Shown: positions 54,780-63,890 of the stretch, piece by piece
How positions within the stretch are numbered: the stretch's first letter is position 1
Layout of the letters: each line of letters begins with the position of its first letter
Assembly (NCBI GenBank): GCA_020633195.1
Contig: JACKEC010000015.1
Coordinates: 372,001-436,000, forward strand
Source: Sandaracinaceae bacterium
GTDB taxonomy: Bacteria; Myxococcota_A; Polyangia; Polyangiales; Sandaracinaceae
Reading direction: 5' to 3'
DNA: 64,000 nucleotides
Translations under genes and position numbers: made by a program
The notes under the pieces: generated by a model
Database searches by the model: none
Seen by the model: the letters and a program-made list of their open reading frames with translations, nothing else
What the model was told of the DNA's origin: nothing

Positions 54780-56936
54780 TCACTCCACGCGGAAGGTCTC
54801 GCGCAGGGGCGTGTCCGCCGAGTGCGGGCCCACGCGGACCTCGTACTCGATGGCCTCGACCTCCCAGGCGCTGGCGTCGACGTCGTAGAACGCGAGGTCC
54901 GACGCGGGCACGGTCAGCTCGACGGTCTGGGTCTCCGCGGGGTCGAGCTCGACCTGCCCGAACGCTCGGAGGTCCTGCGGCGCGCGCGGGACGCGGGAGC
55001 CGATCGCCGCGACGTAGAGCTGCACCGTCTCGCGCGCCCGCGTGGCGCCCGTGTTGGTCACGTCGACGGTCACCGTCAGCGAGCCGTCCGGGGCGACCGA
55101 GCTCGCCGCGAGCGAGAGGTTGGCGTACGCGAACGTGGTGTAGGTGAGCCCGAAGCCGAACGGGTAGCGCGGCGAGAGGCCCTCGTTGTCGAGGTGGCGG
55201 TAGCCGTGGAAGTAGCCGTAGGTGACGCCCGGCGACGTGTTGTCGAAGGGCGGCAGGTCGGCCTCCTGCGTCGGCACGCTGAACGGCAGCCGCCCGGCGG
55301 GCGCCTCGACCCCGAAGAGCACGTCGGCGATCGCGTGGCCGCCCTGCGAGCCCGGGTAGAACGCGTGGACGATCGCCTCCACGTCGTCGACCCAGCCCTC
55401 GACGAGGATCGCGGAGCCGCCCTCGAGCACGACGATCACCCTGGGGTTGAGCGCGGCGACCGCCTCGATGAGCGCGATCTCGGCCGCCGGCAGGAGCAGG
55501 TCCTCGCGGTCGCCCGCGCCGATGTCGGCCTCGCCCTCGTCGTCGGAGGTCAGGCCGGTGACGACGACCACCGCGTCGGCGGCGGCGACGGTCGCCTCGT
55601 CCGCGGCGCTCAGCGCGCTCGAGGTCAGGTGCGTCACGCTCGTCCCCTGCGCGGCGAGGCCTTCGAGCGCGGTGATCACCTCGCTCGACGACACGTCGCT
55701 CGACCCCTCGTCGCCGATGTTCTCGACGTCGGCGTTGCGGCCGACGACGACGACGCTCGCGGTCGGCGCGAGGGGGAGGGCGCCCGCCTCGTTGCGCAGG
55801 AGCACGATCCCGCGCGTCGCGACCTCGCGGGCCAGCGCGAGGTGCTCGGCGGTCTCGCGCGCGCTCGGGTCGTCGAGGACGCGCTCGCGGGTGTCGAGCC
55901 CGAAGCAGAACTGAGCGCGCAGGATGTGGCGGACGGCGTCGTCGAGGTCGGGCTCGGTGATCTCGCCGGCCGCGAGCGCGCGCTGCATGAAGCGGAACTC
56001 GGTCGGCGACGGCATCTCGATGTCGAGGCCGGCGGTGACCGACTCGCCGTCGCCGTGGGTGCCGAGGATCCAGTCCGACTCCACGAAGCCGGCGAAGCCC
56101 CACTCGTCGCGCAGGATGTCCGTCAACAGGTGCCCGTTGAGGTCGCAGTACAGGCCGTTGACCTGGTTGTAGGCGCTCATCACGGAGCCCGCGCGGGCGT
56201 CCTGCACCGCGCGGCGGAAGTGGGGGAGGTAGATCTCGCGCAGCGTGCGCTCGTCCACGGTGACGTCGACGGTGTGGCGGGTGTCCTCGATCGAGTTCGC
56301 GGCGTAGTGCTTCACGCTCGCGATCACGCCCTCGGACTGCACGCCGAGGATGAAGCCGACGCCCATCGCGCCGAGGTGGTGCACGTCCTCGGAGTACGTC
56401 TCCTGAGCGCGGCCCCAGCGCGGGTGGCGCAGGATGTTGATCGTGGGCGCGAGCAGCACGTCGGCGCCGACGCTCTGGATCTCGCGCGCCATCGCCGCGC
56501 CCACGCGCTCTTCGAGGGCGGGATCCCACGTCGCGCCGCGCATCATCCCGACGGGGAACGCCGTCCCGTTCGCCTCCGTGAACGCGCTCAGCCCGCGCGG
56601 CCCGTCGAGCATGTGGAGGCCCGGGATCCCGTACGCCTCGTTGCCCTCGACGAGCCACGTCCGCTCCACCACCGCCGTGCCCACCCCGTGCATCAGCGCG
56701 ATCTTCTCGGCCACCGACAGCTGCCCGAGCAGCGTCGTGATCCGCGCCTCGATCGCGTCGTCGTCGCCCGCGCAGTAGGCCCGCGTCTCCGCCGTCGGCT
56801 CGAACGGCTCCGGCACGTAGTCGCGCGCCGCGTCCACGGCCGGCGCGCCGCCGTCCATCGTCCCCGCGTCGCCGCCTCCGCCGTCGCACGCCCCGAGCGC
56901 CACCGCGCACGCCAGCCCCCACCACCCGAGTCGCAT
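54780..56936 (-). CDS. Glycoside hydrolase family 3 beta-glucosidase, lipoprotein
   Basis: The 718-residue protein starts MRLGWWGLACAVALGACDGG with lipobox LGAC. The GH3 TIM barrel (about 55-360) has PGLHMLDGPRGL, SVKHYAANSIEDTRH and the nucleophile Asp in GFVESDWILG. The sandwich domain (about 380-570) follows with GGSAILVEGW, and a C-terminal fibronectin-III-like domain ends it. It should release glucose from beta-glucosides at the cell surface. An ATG 174 bases upstream is rejected since it would precede the signal peptide and run through the palindrome. Confidence 0.92.
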   Translation of the reverse strand: MRLGWWGLACAVALGACDGGGGDAGTMDGGAPAVDAARDYVPEPFEPTAETRAYCAGDDDAIEARITTLLGQLSVAEKIALMHGVGTAVVERTWLVEGNEAYGIPGLHMLDGPRGLSAFTEANGTAFPVGMMRGATWDPALEERVGAAMAREIQSVGADVLLAPTINILRHPRWGRAQETYSEDVHHLGAMGVGFILGVQSEGVIASVKHYAANSIEDTRHTVDVTVDERTLREIYLPHFRRAVQDARAGSVMSAYNQVNGLYCDLNGHLLTDILRDEWGFAGFVESDWILGTHGDGESVTAGLDIEMPSPTEFRFMQRALAAGEITEPDLDDAVRHILRAQFCFGLDTRERVLDDPSARETAEHLALAREVATRGIVLLRNEAGALPLAPTASVVVVGRNADVENIGDEGSSDVSSSEVITALEGLAAQGTSVTHLTSSALSAADEATVAAADAVVVVTGLTSDDEGEADIGAGDREDLLLPAAEIALIEAVAALNPRVIVVLEGGSAILVEGWVDDVEAIVHAFYPGSQGGHAIADVLFGVEAPAGRLPFSVPTQEADLPPFDNTSPGVTYGYFHGYRHLDNEGLSPRYPFGFGLTYTTFAYANLSLAASSVAPDGSLTVTVDVTNTGATRARETVQLYVAAIGSRVPRAPQDLRAFGQVELDPAETQTVELTVPASDLAFYDVDASAWEVEAIEYEVRVGPHSADTPLRETFRVE

Positions 56937-56951
56937 CCCTCCTCGTATCAC

Positions 56952-57016
56952 GGGGACGGTTCGAACTTTTCGAACTTTCGGCGCCCGAGAAAGTTCGAAA
57001 AGTTCGATCCGTCCCC
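56952..57016. repeat. 65-nt near-perfect palindrome, REP-like
   Basis: Left arm GGGGACGGT then TCGAACTTTTCGAACTTTC (52-79 of this line); loop GGCGCCCGA; right arm GAAAGTTCGAAAAGTTCGA then TCCGTCCCC. The arms pair over 28 positions with one mismatch (T opposite T). It lies in the 113-base gap between the divergent GH3 and PHP-domain genes, where both promoters must be. GC is lower than the surroundings. It is the most complete member of the GGGGACGG repeat family. Confidence 0.92.
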
Positions 57017-57049
57017 ACGGCGCGGGCTGTCGCGCTAGCCTCGCCGATC

Positions 57050-60007
57050 GTGCGCTTCTGGATCGCTGGCTGGTGGATGGTCGTCGCGCTCGCGCTCGCG
57101 AGCTGCTCACCGGACAATTGCCTCAGCGCGGACGGGGACTGCACGGTGCCGACGCCTTGCGCGGAGCTGGAGCTCGCGTGCGCGGGCGGGGTGGAGCCGA
57201 CGGTGCGGGTGCTCGCGTCGGGCGACCCCATCCCGGGCGGGATCGACGCGCTCGCGTCCCCTGGGGACGTGGTGCTCGACAACGGGGTGGTCACCGCCGT
57301 GATCGACGCGCTCGATCATCCGCACTACGTGGCGCCGACCGGCGGCAACCTGATCGACCTGACGAGCGCGGCGCGCAACGACGACTCGCTCACGCACCTG
57401 TTCCACGGGGTCGGGCTGCTCCCCGACGACACGATCGTCTACGACCGGCTCACCACGGAGTCGGGGCCCGGCTTCGCGGCGGTCCAGGTGTTCGGGTCGC
57501 TCGCCGGGTTCGAGCGCGTGCGCGTCGCCACGCGCTACGAGCTGCGCGGCTGCGAGCCGGGGATCCGCGTGCGCACCGAGATCGCGAACCTCACGACCGA
57601 GCCCCGCAGCTGGTCCCTCGTCGACGCGTGGTACTGGAGCGGCCGCGAGGCGCTGCCGTTCGCGCCCGGCGTCGGTCGCGGCTTCGAGCAGCCCGGGCTC
57701 GTCGACACGGTCGAGGACTCCTGGGAGGACATGCCGTTCATGGCGGCGGCCGCGCACGTCGACCCGGGCGCGACGTACTTCGAGGTGGCGTGCGATCGAC
57801 CCGCGCTGTCGGGCTGGCACACCGAGCAGCTCTCGGCGGTCGGCCTGCCGCCGCGCATCGTGCAGCCGCGCGACTTCGAGATCTTCGAGCGCTTCATCGG
57901 GGTCACCGGCGGTCGCGGCCTCGCGCCCGCGGTGGACCAGGCGCTGGGCATTCGAGACGCGCTCTTCGACGAGCCGACCGTCGAGCTGCGCGGCCGCGTC
58001 ACCGGAGAGCTGGTCTTCGGCGACGAGGCGCGCGCGACGGTGCTGGTCGAGGAGGGGACGCTCGCGACCCCGCCCGAGGAGCGCACGCCGTGGACGCAGG
58101 TGACCCCACGCGTCGACGGGTCGTTCGACGTCCGCGTCCCCGCGTCGCGCAGCTACGTGGTGACGGTGCGCTCCTTCGGCCGCGACGAGGCGCAGGTCGA
58201 GGCGCGGGCGATGCTCGACGACGTCGACGTGGGCACGCTCGCGCTCGCGCCGGCGCCCGGGCTCGACGTGAGCGTCACCGTGGACGGCGTCGCCGACTGG
58301 GCGATGGTCTTCGTCCACCCCGCGGACGACGCGACCGACGCCGACGTCCGCGCTCACTTCTTCGGCGGCTTCTACGAGTGCGCGCCGCTCCTCGGCAGCT
58401 CTACCGGCGGCTCGCCGGCGTGCGACAGGATCCTCGTGAACGGCTCCGACTCGGTCGCGCTCCCCCCCGGCCGCTACGACGTGTTCGCGACCGCGGGGCT
58501 CTTCGCGACGGTGGCCCGCGACACGATCACCGTCGCCTCGGGCGAGCGCGCCGCGGTGAGCCTCGCCCTCGAGCGCCTGCCCGTCGCGCCCGCCGGCACC
58601 CTCGGCGCGGACTTCCACGTCCACGGGGGCGCGAGCTTCGACTCCACCGTGCCGGACTTCGATCGCGTCGCCGCGTGGCTCGCGGCGAACATCGACGTCC
58701 TCGCCGCGACCGATCACGACGTCGTGTGGGACTACGCCAACGCGCGCGCCGCGCTCGGCGCCGACGACCGGCTGCGCGTCCTCGTCGGGCTCGAGGCGAC
58801 CGGCCACATCCTCTTCGACCTGACGCCGGGCCACGACATCCCGCAGGTCATCGGGCACTGGAACGTGTGGCCGCTGCCCTTCGAGGTCGACGGCGCGTAC
58901 CGCGGCGCGCCGTGGGACGAGCTCGTCGAGCCGGGCGCGCTCTTCGATCGCTTCGTGGACGCGGGCTGGCCGCGCGACACGGGCGTCATCCAGCTCAACC
59001 ACCCGTGGTCGCCCGCGCAGTTCGGGCGCGACCTCGGCTTCCCGCGCGCGGTCGGCGTCGACGCCCGCGTCCCGCTCCCGCGCGAGTACGACGGGACCGG
59101 CCCCAGCCTCGTCCTGCGCACCCCCGACGGCGCCGGGTTCGGCAACGCCGACTACCACACGCAGGAGGTGATGAACGGCACCGCCAACGAGGACCTCCAG
59201 CCGTTCCGCGCGTACTGGTTCTACCTGCTCAACCAGGGGATCGTCCGAGCCGGGACCGGCAACAGCGACTCGCACGGCCTCGTCGACAACCTCCTCGGGA
59301 CCCCGCGCACGCTCGTGTGGACCGACCAGGTCCTCGGCTCGTTCGACGATGCCGCGTTCAACGCCGACGTGCGCGCGGGCCACATGATCGGGACCAACGG
59401 GCCGGTCATCGAGATCGCGACGACCGACGCCTCGGGCGGTGCGCGGACGCCCTCCGTCGAGGCGTTCGCGCCGGGGCCCGGCGCCTTGCTGTCCATCCGC
59501 GTGAGCGCGGCGCCGTGGGTCCCCGTCGACGAGGTGCGGATCGTCGTGAACGGTCGCGTCGCGCGCACGCTGCAAGCCGAGCTGTCGCACCCGGTCGACC
59601 CGTTCGGCGTCGACGGCCTCGTACGGTTCGAGGGCGACGTCGCGCTGAGCGAGCTGCTGCCCGACGGAACCGCGGACGCCTGGATCGTCGTCGAGGCGGG
59701 CGAGGCGCTGCCGCTCACCGGTGATCTGAACTGCGACGGCATCCCGGACACGGGGGACATCGACGGCGACGGCGTGGTCGACTGGCGCGACGTGGAGCGC
59801 GACGATCCGATCGACGCGGCGCCGGAGCTCTGCGATCCCGATCAGGAGATCGGGCCGCTCGGCCACCCGCCCGAGCCGGCTCGCGACGCGCCCGGCTACG
59901 TGTTCCTCGCGGTCACGCCGGAGGGCTACCCCTTCGCGTTCACCAACCCGCTCCTCTTCGATCGCGACGGCGGCGGCTTCAGCGGGCCGGGACTGGAGGG
60001 ACCATGA
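57050..60007 (+). CDS. PHP-domain lipoprotein (predicted metal-dependent phosphoesterase)
   Basis: GTG at 57050 gives a signal peptide and lipobox LASC. The 985-residue protein has an N-terminal beta-rich region of 300 residues, strand domains to about 520, then a PHP domain with FHVHGGAS, LAATDHDVVWD, GLEATGHILFD, IQLNHPWSP and GTGNSDSHGL, the His/Asp metal sites of the family. A further beta domain and a Ca-binding-like DGIPDTGDIDGDGVVDWRD stretch follow near the end. It would hydrolyse phosphoesters outside the cytoplasm. The stop overlaps the next gene's start (ATGA). Confidence 0.87.
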   Translation: MRFWIAGWWMVVALALASCSPDNCLSADGDCTVPTPCAELELACAGGVEPTVRVLASGDPIPGGIDALASPGDVVLDNGVVTAVIDALDHPHYVAPTGGNLIDLTSAARNDDSLTHLFHGVGLLPDDTIVYDRLTTESGPGFAAVQVFGSLAGFERVRVATRYELRGCEPGIRVRTEIANLTTEPRSWSLVDAWYWSGREALPFAPGVGRGFEQPGLVDTVEDSWEDMPFMAAAAHVDPGATYFEVACDRPALSGWHTEQLSAVGLPPRIVQPRDFEIFERFIGVTGGRGLAPAVDQALGIRDALFDEPTVELRGRVTGELVFGDEARATVLVEEGTLATPPEERTPWTQVTPRVDGSFDVRVPASRSYVVTVRSFGRDEAQVEARAMLDDVDVGTLALAPAPGLDVSVTVDGVADWAMVFVHPADDATDADVRAHFFGGFYECAPLLGSSTGGSPACDRILVNGSDSVALPPGRYDVFATAGLFATVARDTITVASGERAAVSLALERLPVAPAGTLGADFHVHGGASFDSTVPDFDRVAAWLAANIDVLAATDHDVVWDYANARAALGADDRLRVLVGLEATGHILFDLTPGHDIPQVIGHWNVWPLPFEVDGAYRGAPWDELVEPGALFDRFVDAGWPRDTGVIQLNHPWSPAQFGRDLGFPRAVGVDARVPLPREYDGTGPSLVLRTPDGAGFGNADYHTQEVMNGTANEDLQPFRAYWFYLLNQGIVRAGTGNSDSHGLVDNLLGTPRTLVWTDQVLGSFDDAAFNADVRAGHMIGTNGPVIEIATTDASGGARTPSVEAFAPGPGALLSIRVSAAPWVPVDEVRIVVNGRVARTLQAELSHPVDPFGVDGLVRFEGDVALSELLPDGTADAWIVVEAGEALPLTGDLNCDGIPDTGDIDGDGVVDWRDVERDDPIDAAPELCDPDQEIGPLGHPPEPARDAPGYVFLAVTPEGYPFAFTNPLLFDRDGGGFSGPGLEGP

Positions 60008-60861
60008 GGGCGCTGCTCCTCGCGCTCCTCACGCTCGCGCCGAGCCTCGCGGCGGCGCAGGGCGCCTGCGACACGGACCTGCCCGCGCGCCCCGTCGGTC
60101 CGCTGCAGGTCGGCGAGCTCGACGGCTTCCTCGCCGTGCCGCACCGCGCGTGCCCTCGCGAGGAGGTCGCGCTCGGCGGTGACGTGCTCCTCGTCGCCGA
60201 CACCGCGGATCTGTACGGCAACCTCCATGTCAACGGGCGCGGGCGCCTCAGCGCGCTGCTCGGCGACCCGCGCGTGGAGGCCTTCGTCTCGTGGGAGGCG
60301 GTCCGCTATCAGGCGCTGCTCAGCGCGGTGAGCTCGAGCTACCTCGGACTCGGCTACCTCTCGTGGGGGGCGAGCGGGCAGCTCGAGGAGCGCGAGGGCC
60401 GCGCGTTCGCGTTGACGGGGCGCATGGTCCTGCCGACGACGACGGGCCTCGACCAGAGCAGCCAGCCGCTCGCGATGGATCTCGGCGTGACGGGGGCCTT
60501 CGTGCTGAACGAGAACTTCCGCGCGCACATCTGGCTCACGCTCCTCGGCTCGCTCGGCATCGGCGCGGGCCCGGCGGATCCCCGCGGCGGTGTGCGCTTC
60601 GGCGGCGGCCTCGACTGGCGCCCGTTCGAGTGGCTCTCGTTCGTGGCCGAGGTCCAGAGCGGCTTCTTCTATCGAGCGCTGCTCGACGTGCTCGCCGTCA
60701 ACGCGGGGGTCCGGCTCGCGCTCGGGCCCGAGGTCGGCGTGGAGCTCGCGGCGGCCTTGCCACTCTTCGGCGAGCGCGCGTTCGACGACGGCGCCCTCCC
60801 GCTCGGCGCGTCGCTGATGGTGAGCTGGCGGCCCCCGGGCGGCTTCGTCGCCGGGCTCTAG
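60004..60861 (+). CDS. Predicted outer-membrane beta-barrel protein
   Basis: The 285-residue product has a signal peptide (LLLALLTLAPSLAAAQ) and then alternating hydrophobic and polar strands with the aromatic ends of barrel strands, for example GVRFGGGLDWRPFEWLSFVA and EVQSGFFYRALLDVLAVNAG. It has no family motif I recognise. Overlap with the PHP lipoprotein gene argues for joint function, maybe as an outer-membrane partner. Confidence 0.75.
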   Translation: MRALLLALLTLAPSLAAAQGACDTDLPARPVGPLQVGELDGFLAVPHRACPREEVALGGDVLLVADTADLYGNLHVNGRGRLSALLGDPRVEAFVSWEAVRYQALLSAVSSSYLGLGYLSWGASGQLEEREGRAFALTGRMVLPTTTGLDQSSQPLAMDLGVTGAFVLNENFRAHIWLTLLGSLGIGAGPADPRGGVRFGGGLDWRPFEWLSFVAEVQSGFFYRALLDVLAVNAGVRLALGPEVGVELAAALPLFGERAFDDGALPLGASLMVSWRPPGGFVAGL

Positions 60862-60998
60862 TCCCAAGAGGTGGGCCCACCCGGGGGGTGTGCGTAGGCA
60901 CATGGGCCGCACACCCTCGGTGGGCGTTTCAGGCGGGTTTCAATTCCCACGCGAGCGCTGGCACGACCGTTGAAGAGGACCAGCGCGGAGGTCGCTCG

Positions 60999-61727
60999 AT
61001 GGGTACTGAAACCGCGCTGCCGATGTTGGTCACCATGCTCCTGGTGTGCGCCAACCCGATGAGCGGCGACTCGCCCGAGGCGCGCAGCCTCACCGCGGCG
61101 GTTCAGCAGACCTTCCTCGCCGACACCCGCGTCGTCGCCGCCTCGCCGGTCCCCGCGAGCGTCGGCGTCGGCTCGCACTACGGCTGGCGCACGAGCACGC
61201 GGACGGGTGAGCGGACGTTCCACGCGGGCGTCGACTTCCTCACCCCCGGCGGCACGCCGGCCTACGCGGTGCGCGGCGGCGTCGTCGAGACGGTCGCGTT
61301 CGAGGGCGAGCACAGCCGCCGCTTCGCGGGCTACGGCAACGCGGTCGTCATCCGCCACGACGACGACGGGCGCTGGTCCTTCTACGCGCACCTCGACCAG
61401 GTCGACGTCGAGCCGGGGCAATACGTCTTGCCGGGCGACAAGATCGGCAACGTGGGCAACACCACCAACGGCCGCTTCCCCGGGATGGTCAGCCACCTCC
61501 ACTTCGAGGTCCGCCAGGCCCGCCCCGACGGCGGCTCGCCGTTCCCCGGCGGCTACGGCCGCCACAACGTCGACCCCGAGGGCTGGCTCGCCGACATGGG
61601 CGTGCGCTTCGACGCCCACGTCGACGAGGGCTCGGTCGAGCCGATGCTCGTGATGCAGGACGTCATCCCGGAGCCCGACCCGGCGCTCGCGGTGGCCGAC
61701 TCCGCGTTCGGCACGGGTACGTTCTGA
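60999..61727 (+). CDS. M23-family peptidoglycan endopeptidase (LytM-like)
   Basis: An AGGTC/GGAGG ribosome site is visible 10 bases before the ATG at 60999. The 242-residue protein has a hydrophobic N-terminus and an M23 domain (about 65-175) with zinc ligands in HAGVDFLTPGG (HxxxD), SHLHFEVR (HxH) and the linking VIRHDDDGRWSFYAHLDQV. All active-site residues are present, so it is probably a true hydrolase. Its signal is weak (LPMLVTMLLVCANPMSG), with a possible lipobox-like LLVC. Confidence 0.87.
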   Translation: MGTETALPMLVTMLLVCANPMSGDSPEARSLTAAVQQTFLADTRVVAASPVPASVGVGSHYGWRTSTRTGERTFHAGVDFLTPGGTPAYAVRGGVVETVAFEGEHSRRFAGYGNAVVIRHDDDGRWSFYAHLDQVDVEPGQYVLPGDKIGNVGNTTNGRFPGMVSHLHFEVRQARPDGGSPFPGGYGRHNVDPEGWLADMGVRFDAHVDEGSVEPMLVMQDVIPEPDPALAVADSAFGTGTF

Positions 61728-61778
61728 GTCCCGACGGACCTGGTTCCGTTCTGCGAGCGGACTCCGTACGCTGGCGGG

Positions 61779-62309
61779 ATGGCGACCGAGGGATTCGCGG
61801 TCATCCGCCGACGCCGCTTCCTGAAGTGGGGCCTCGGCGCCGGCGGCGCGATCCTCGGGGCGGGCGCGGCCGGCTACGGGTCGCTGATCGGGCTCGCGCC
61901 GAGCGCGGGCCCGCTGCGGATCTTGTCGGACCGCGAGCACCGCACGCTGCGGAACCTCGTGACGACGATCTGCGGGCCCATCGCGATGCGGGAGCGCCAC
62001 GACGTCGCCGACGCGTTCGATGGGTGGCTCGCGGACGAGCCGGCCAACATCGTCTCGGACCTGCAAGGCGCCTTGCTCTGGATGGAGCTCGGGCCGGCGC
62101 TCTACGACCATCGCTGGGAGAGCTTCTCCGGCCTGGACCAGGCCGCGCGCGAGGCGCACTTCCGATCCTGGATGGAGAGCGACGATCTGGTGCGCCGGCA
62201 GGTCGCGACGGCGTTTCGGAAGTTCGTGAACCTCGTCTTCCACGACACTCCGTCGACGTGGGCGCGCATCCACTACCCGGGGCCGGCGACGGGGCTGCGC
62301 GGCTCGTGA
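61779..62309 (+). CDS. Tat-exported gluconate 2-dehydrogenase subunit-3-like protein
   Basis: The 176-residue protein has a twin-arginine signal (RRRRFLKWGLGAGGAILGAG). The mature part, with ILSDREHRTLRNLVTTICGP and VADAFDGWLADEP, resembles subunit 3 of membrane GMC dehydrogenases (gluconate 2-dehydrogenase, Tat chaperone-like small subunit). It probably escorts the flavoprotein encoded by the overlapping next gene across the membrane. Confidence 0.8.
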   Translation: MATEGFAVIRRRRFLKWGLGAGGAILGAGAAGYGSLIGLAPSAGPLRILSDREHRTLRNLVTTICGPIAMRERHDVADAFDGWLADEPANIVSDLQGALLWMELGPALYDHRWESFSGLDQAAREAHFRSWMESDDLVRRQVATAFRKFVNLVFHDTPSTWARIHYPGPATGLRGS

Positions 62310-63829
62310 CGGAGGGCATCGAGAGCCTCGCGGGCGTCCGGAGCCCGGCCGATCGGAGCGCCGACGTCTGCATCATCGGCTCGGGCTGCGGCGGCGCAAC
62401 GGCGGCCCGCGTCCTCGCCGAGGCGGGCAAGGACGTCGTGGTGCTCGAGGAGGGCAGCGACCGCACGGGGATGGAGCTGACCCAGCGCGACGGCGAGATG
62501 TACGACCAGCTCTACATGGACCGCGGGGGGCGCTCCACGGAGGACCTGTCGATCAGCGTGCTCACCGCGCGCGTGCTCGGCGGCGGCGGCGTGATCAACG
62601 CGAGCGACGTCGTGCCGATCCCCGCGGGCGTGCTCGCCCACTGGCGGCGCGCGTTCGACCTCGCGGACCTGACCGACGCCACGCTCGCGCCCTTCGCCGC
62701 GGCGGCGCTCGCCGATCTGCACGCCAACGAGGTCACCGAGGCGCAGATGAACCGCGCCAACCGCCTGCTGCAGGAGGGGACCGAGCGGCTCGGCTGGGCG
62801 GGCGCGCGGATGCACCACAACCGCGTCGGCTGCCAGGGCATGGGCACCTGCCTCATCGGGTGCCCCGTCAACGCGAAGAAGAACCCGCGCTTCGTCGCGA
62901 TCCCCGCGGCCATCGAGGCGGGCGCGCGCTTCCTCACGCGGGCGCGCGCCGTCCGCGTCGAGGGCGCGCGGGCCGACACCAAGACGGTCACCGTCAAGAC
63001 CCTGGACGCGCGCGGCTACCACGAGACGGGCGAGCTCAGGGTGCGCGCGCCGATCGTGATCGTCGCGTGCAACGCGGTCGCGTCGGCGCAGCTCCTCTTG
63101 CAATCGGGCATCGGCAACGAGCACGTGGGGCAGCACCTGATCCTTCAGCCGCAGCTCCCGCTGGTCGCGTCCTTCGACGAGCCCGTGAACGCGTTCCGCG
63201 GCATCCCGCAGGCCTACGCGGTCACCGAGTTCGAGGAGGAGGACCACCCCGAGCACGGCCTCTGGGGCTTCCGGATCGAGGCGATCATGGGCACGCCCGG
63301 GATCGTGTCGACGCTCCTGCCGTACATCGGGAGCGAGAGCGCCACGATGATGGGGCGCTACGACCGCATCGCCGCCTCGCTCCTGCTCGCCCCCGACGAG
63401 CCGTCCGGGAGCGTCCGCCTCGGGCCGTCGACGCGCCCGATCATCGCCTACGAGCACCGCGAGGAGCACAAGCGCCGGCTCCGCGCGGCGGCCCGCGCGG
63501 CGGCGCGCATCTACCTCGCGGCGGGCGCGCGCGAGGTCCTCGTCCCGAGCGTCCCGCCCGTGACCGTGCGCAGCACGCGCGACCTGCACCACCTCGACGC
63601 CCTCGAGATGCGGCCCGCGACGACCCCGATGGTGTCCGCGCACCAGCAAGGTACCGTGCGCATGTCCAGCTCGGCGTCGCGCGGCGCGGTCGATCCCGAC
63701 GGGCTCGTGTGGGGCACGCGCGGCGTCTATGTGATGGACGCGTCCATCTTCCCGAGCAGCGCGTCGAGCCACACCATGACGCCCATCCTCACGATGGCGC
63801 GCTACCTCGCGAGCAAGCTCGCCGCGTAG
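62306..63829 (+). CDS. GMC-type FAD oxidoreductase
   Basis: GTG at 62306 overlaps the preceding TGA. The 507-residue flavoprotein has the FAD Rossmann loop GSGCGGATAARVLAEAGKDV, a following GGGGVINASDVV, a 2-Cys loop (CLIGCPVNAKKNP), and the C-terminal active-site motifs VSAHQQGTVRMS and SSASSHTMTPILT. It is of the cholesterol-oxidase/gluconate-dehydrogenase class and would oxidise an alcohol. It has no Tat signal of its own, so it is probably exported bound to the small subunit. No cytochrome c subunit is visible before the window ends. Confidence 0.9.
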   Translation: MTEGIESLAGVRSPADRSADVCIIGSGCGGATAARVLAEAGKDVVVLEEGSDRTGMELTQRDGEMYDQLYMDRGGRSTEDLSISVLTARVLGGGGVINASDVVPIPAGVLAHWRRAFDLADLTDATLAPFAAAALADLHANEVTEAQMNRANRLLQEGTERLGWAGARMHHNRVGCQGMGTCLIGCPVNAKKNPRFVAIPAAIEAGARFLTRARAVRVEGARADTKTVTVKTLDARGYHETGELRVRAPIVIVACNAVASAQLLLQSGIGNEHVGQHLILQPQLPLVASFDEPVNAFRGIPQAYAVTEFEEEDHPEHGLWGFRIEAIMGTPGIVSTLLPYIGSESATMMGRYDRIAASLLLAPDEPSGSVRLGPSTRPIIAYEHREEHKRRLRAAARAAARIYLAAGAREVLVPSVPPVTVRSTRDLHHLDALEMRPATTPMVSAHQQGTVRMSSSASRGAVDPDGLVWGTRGVYVMDASIFPSSASSHTMTPILTMARYLASKLAA

Positions 63830-63890
63830 CTCGGGCGACCTGTGGGGTGATCCCCCTCAGCGCGACGCCGCGCCGGACGGATCATGGAGC

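Noticed and set aside
46515..56936. Secondary-metabolite or biosynthetic gene cluster
   Set aside because: The Rieske oxygenase, MFS exporter and GH3 enzyme are scattered singletons on different strands with no PKS, NRPS or terpene genes.
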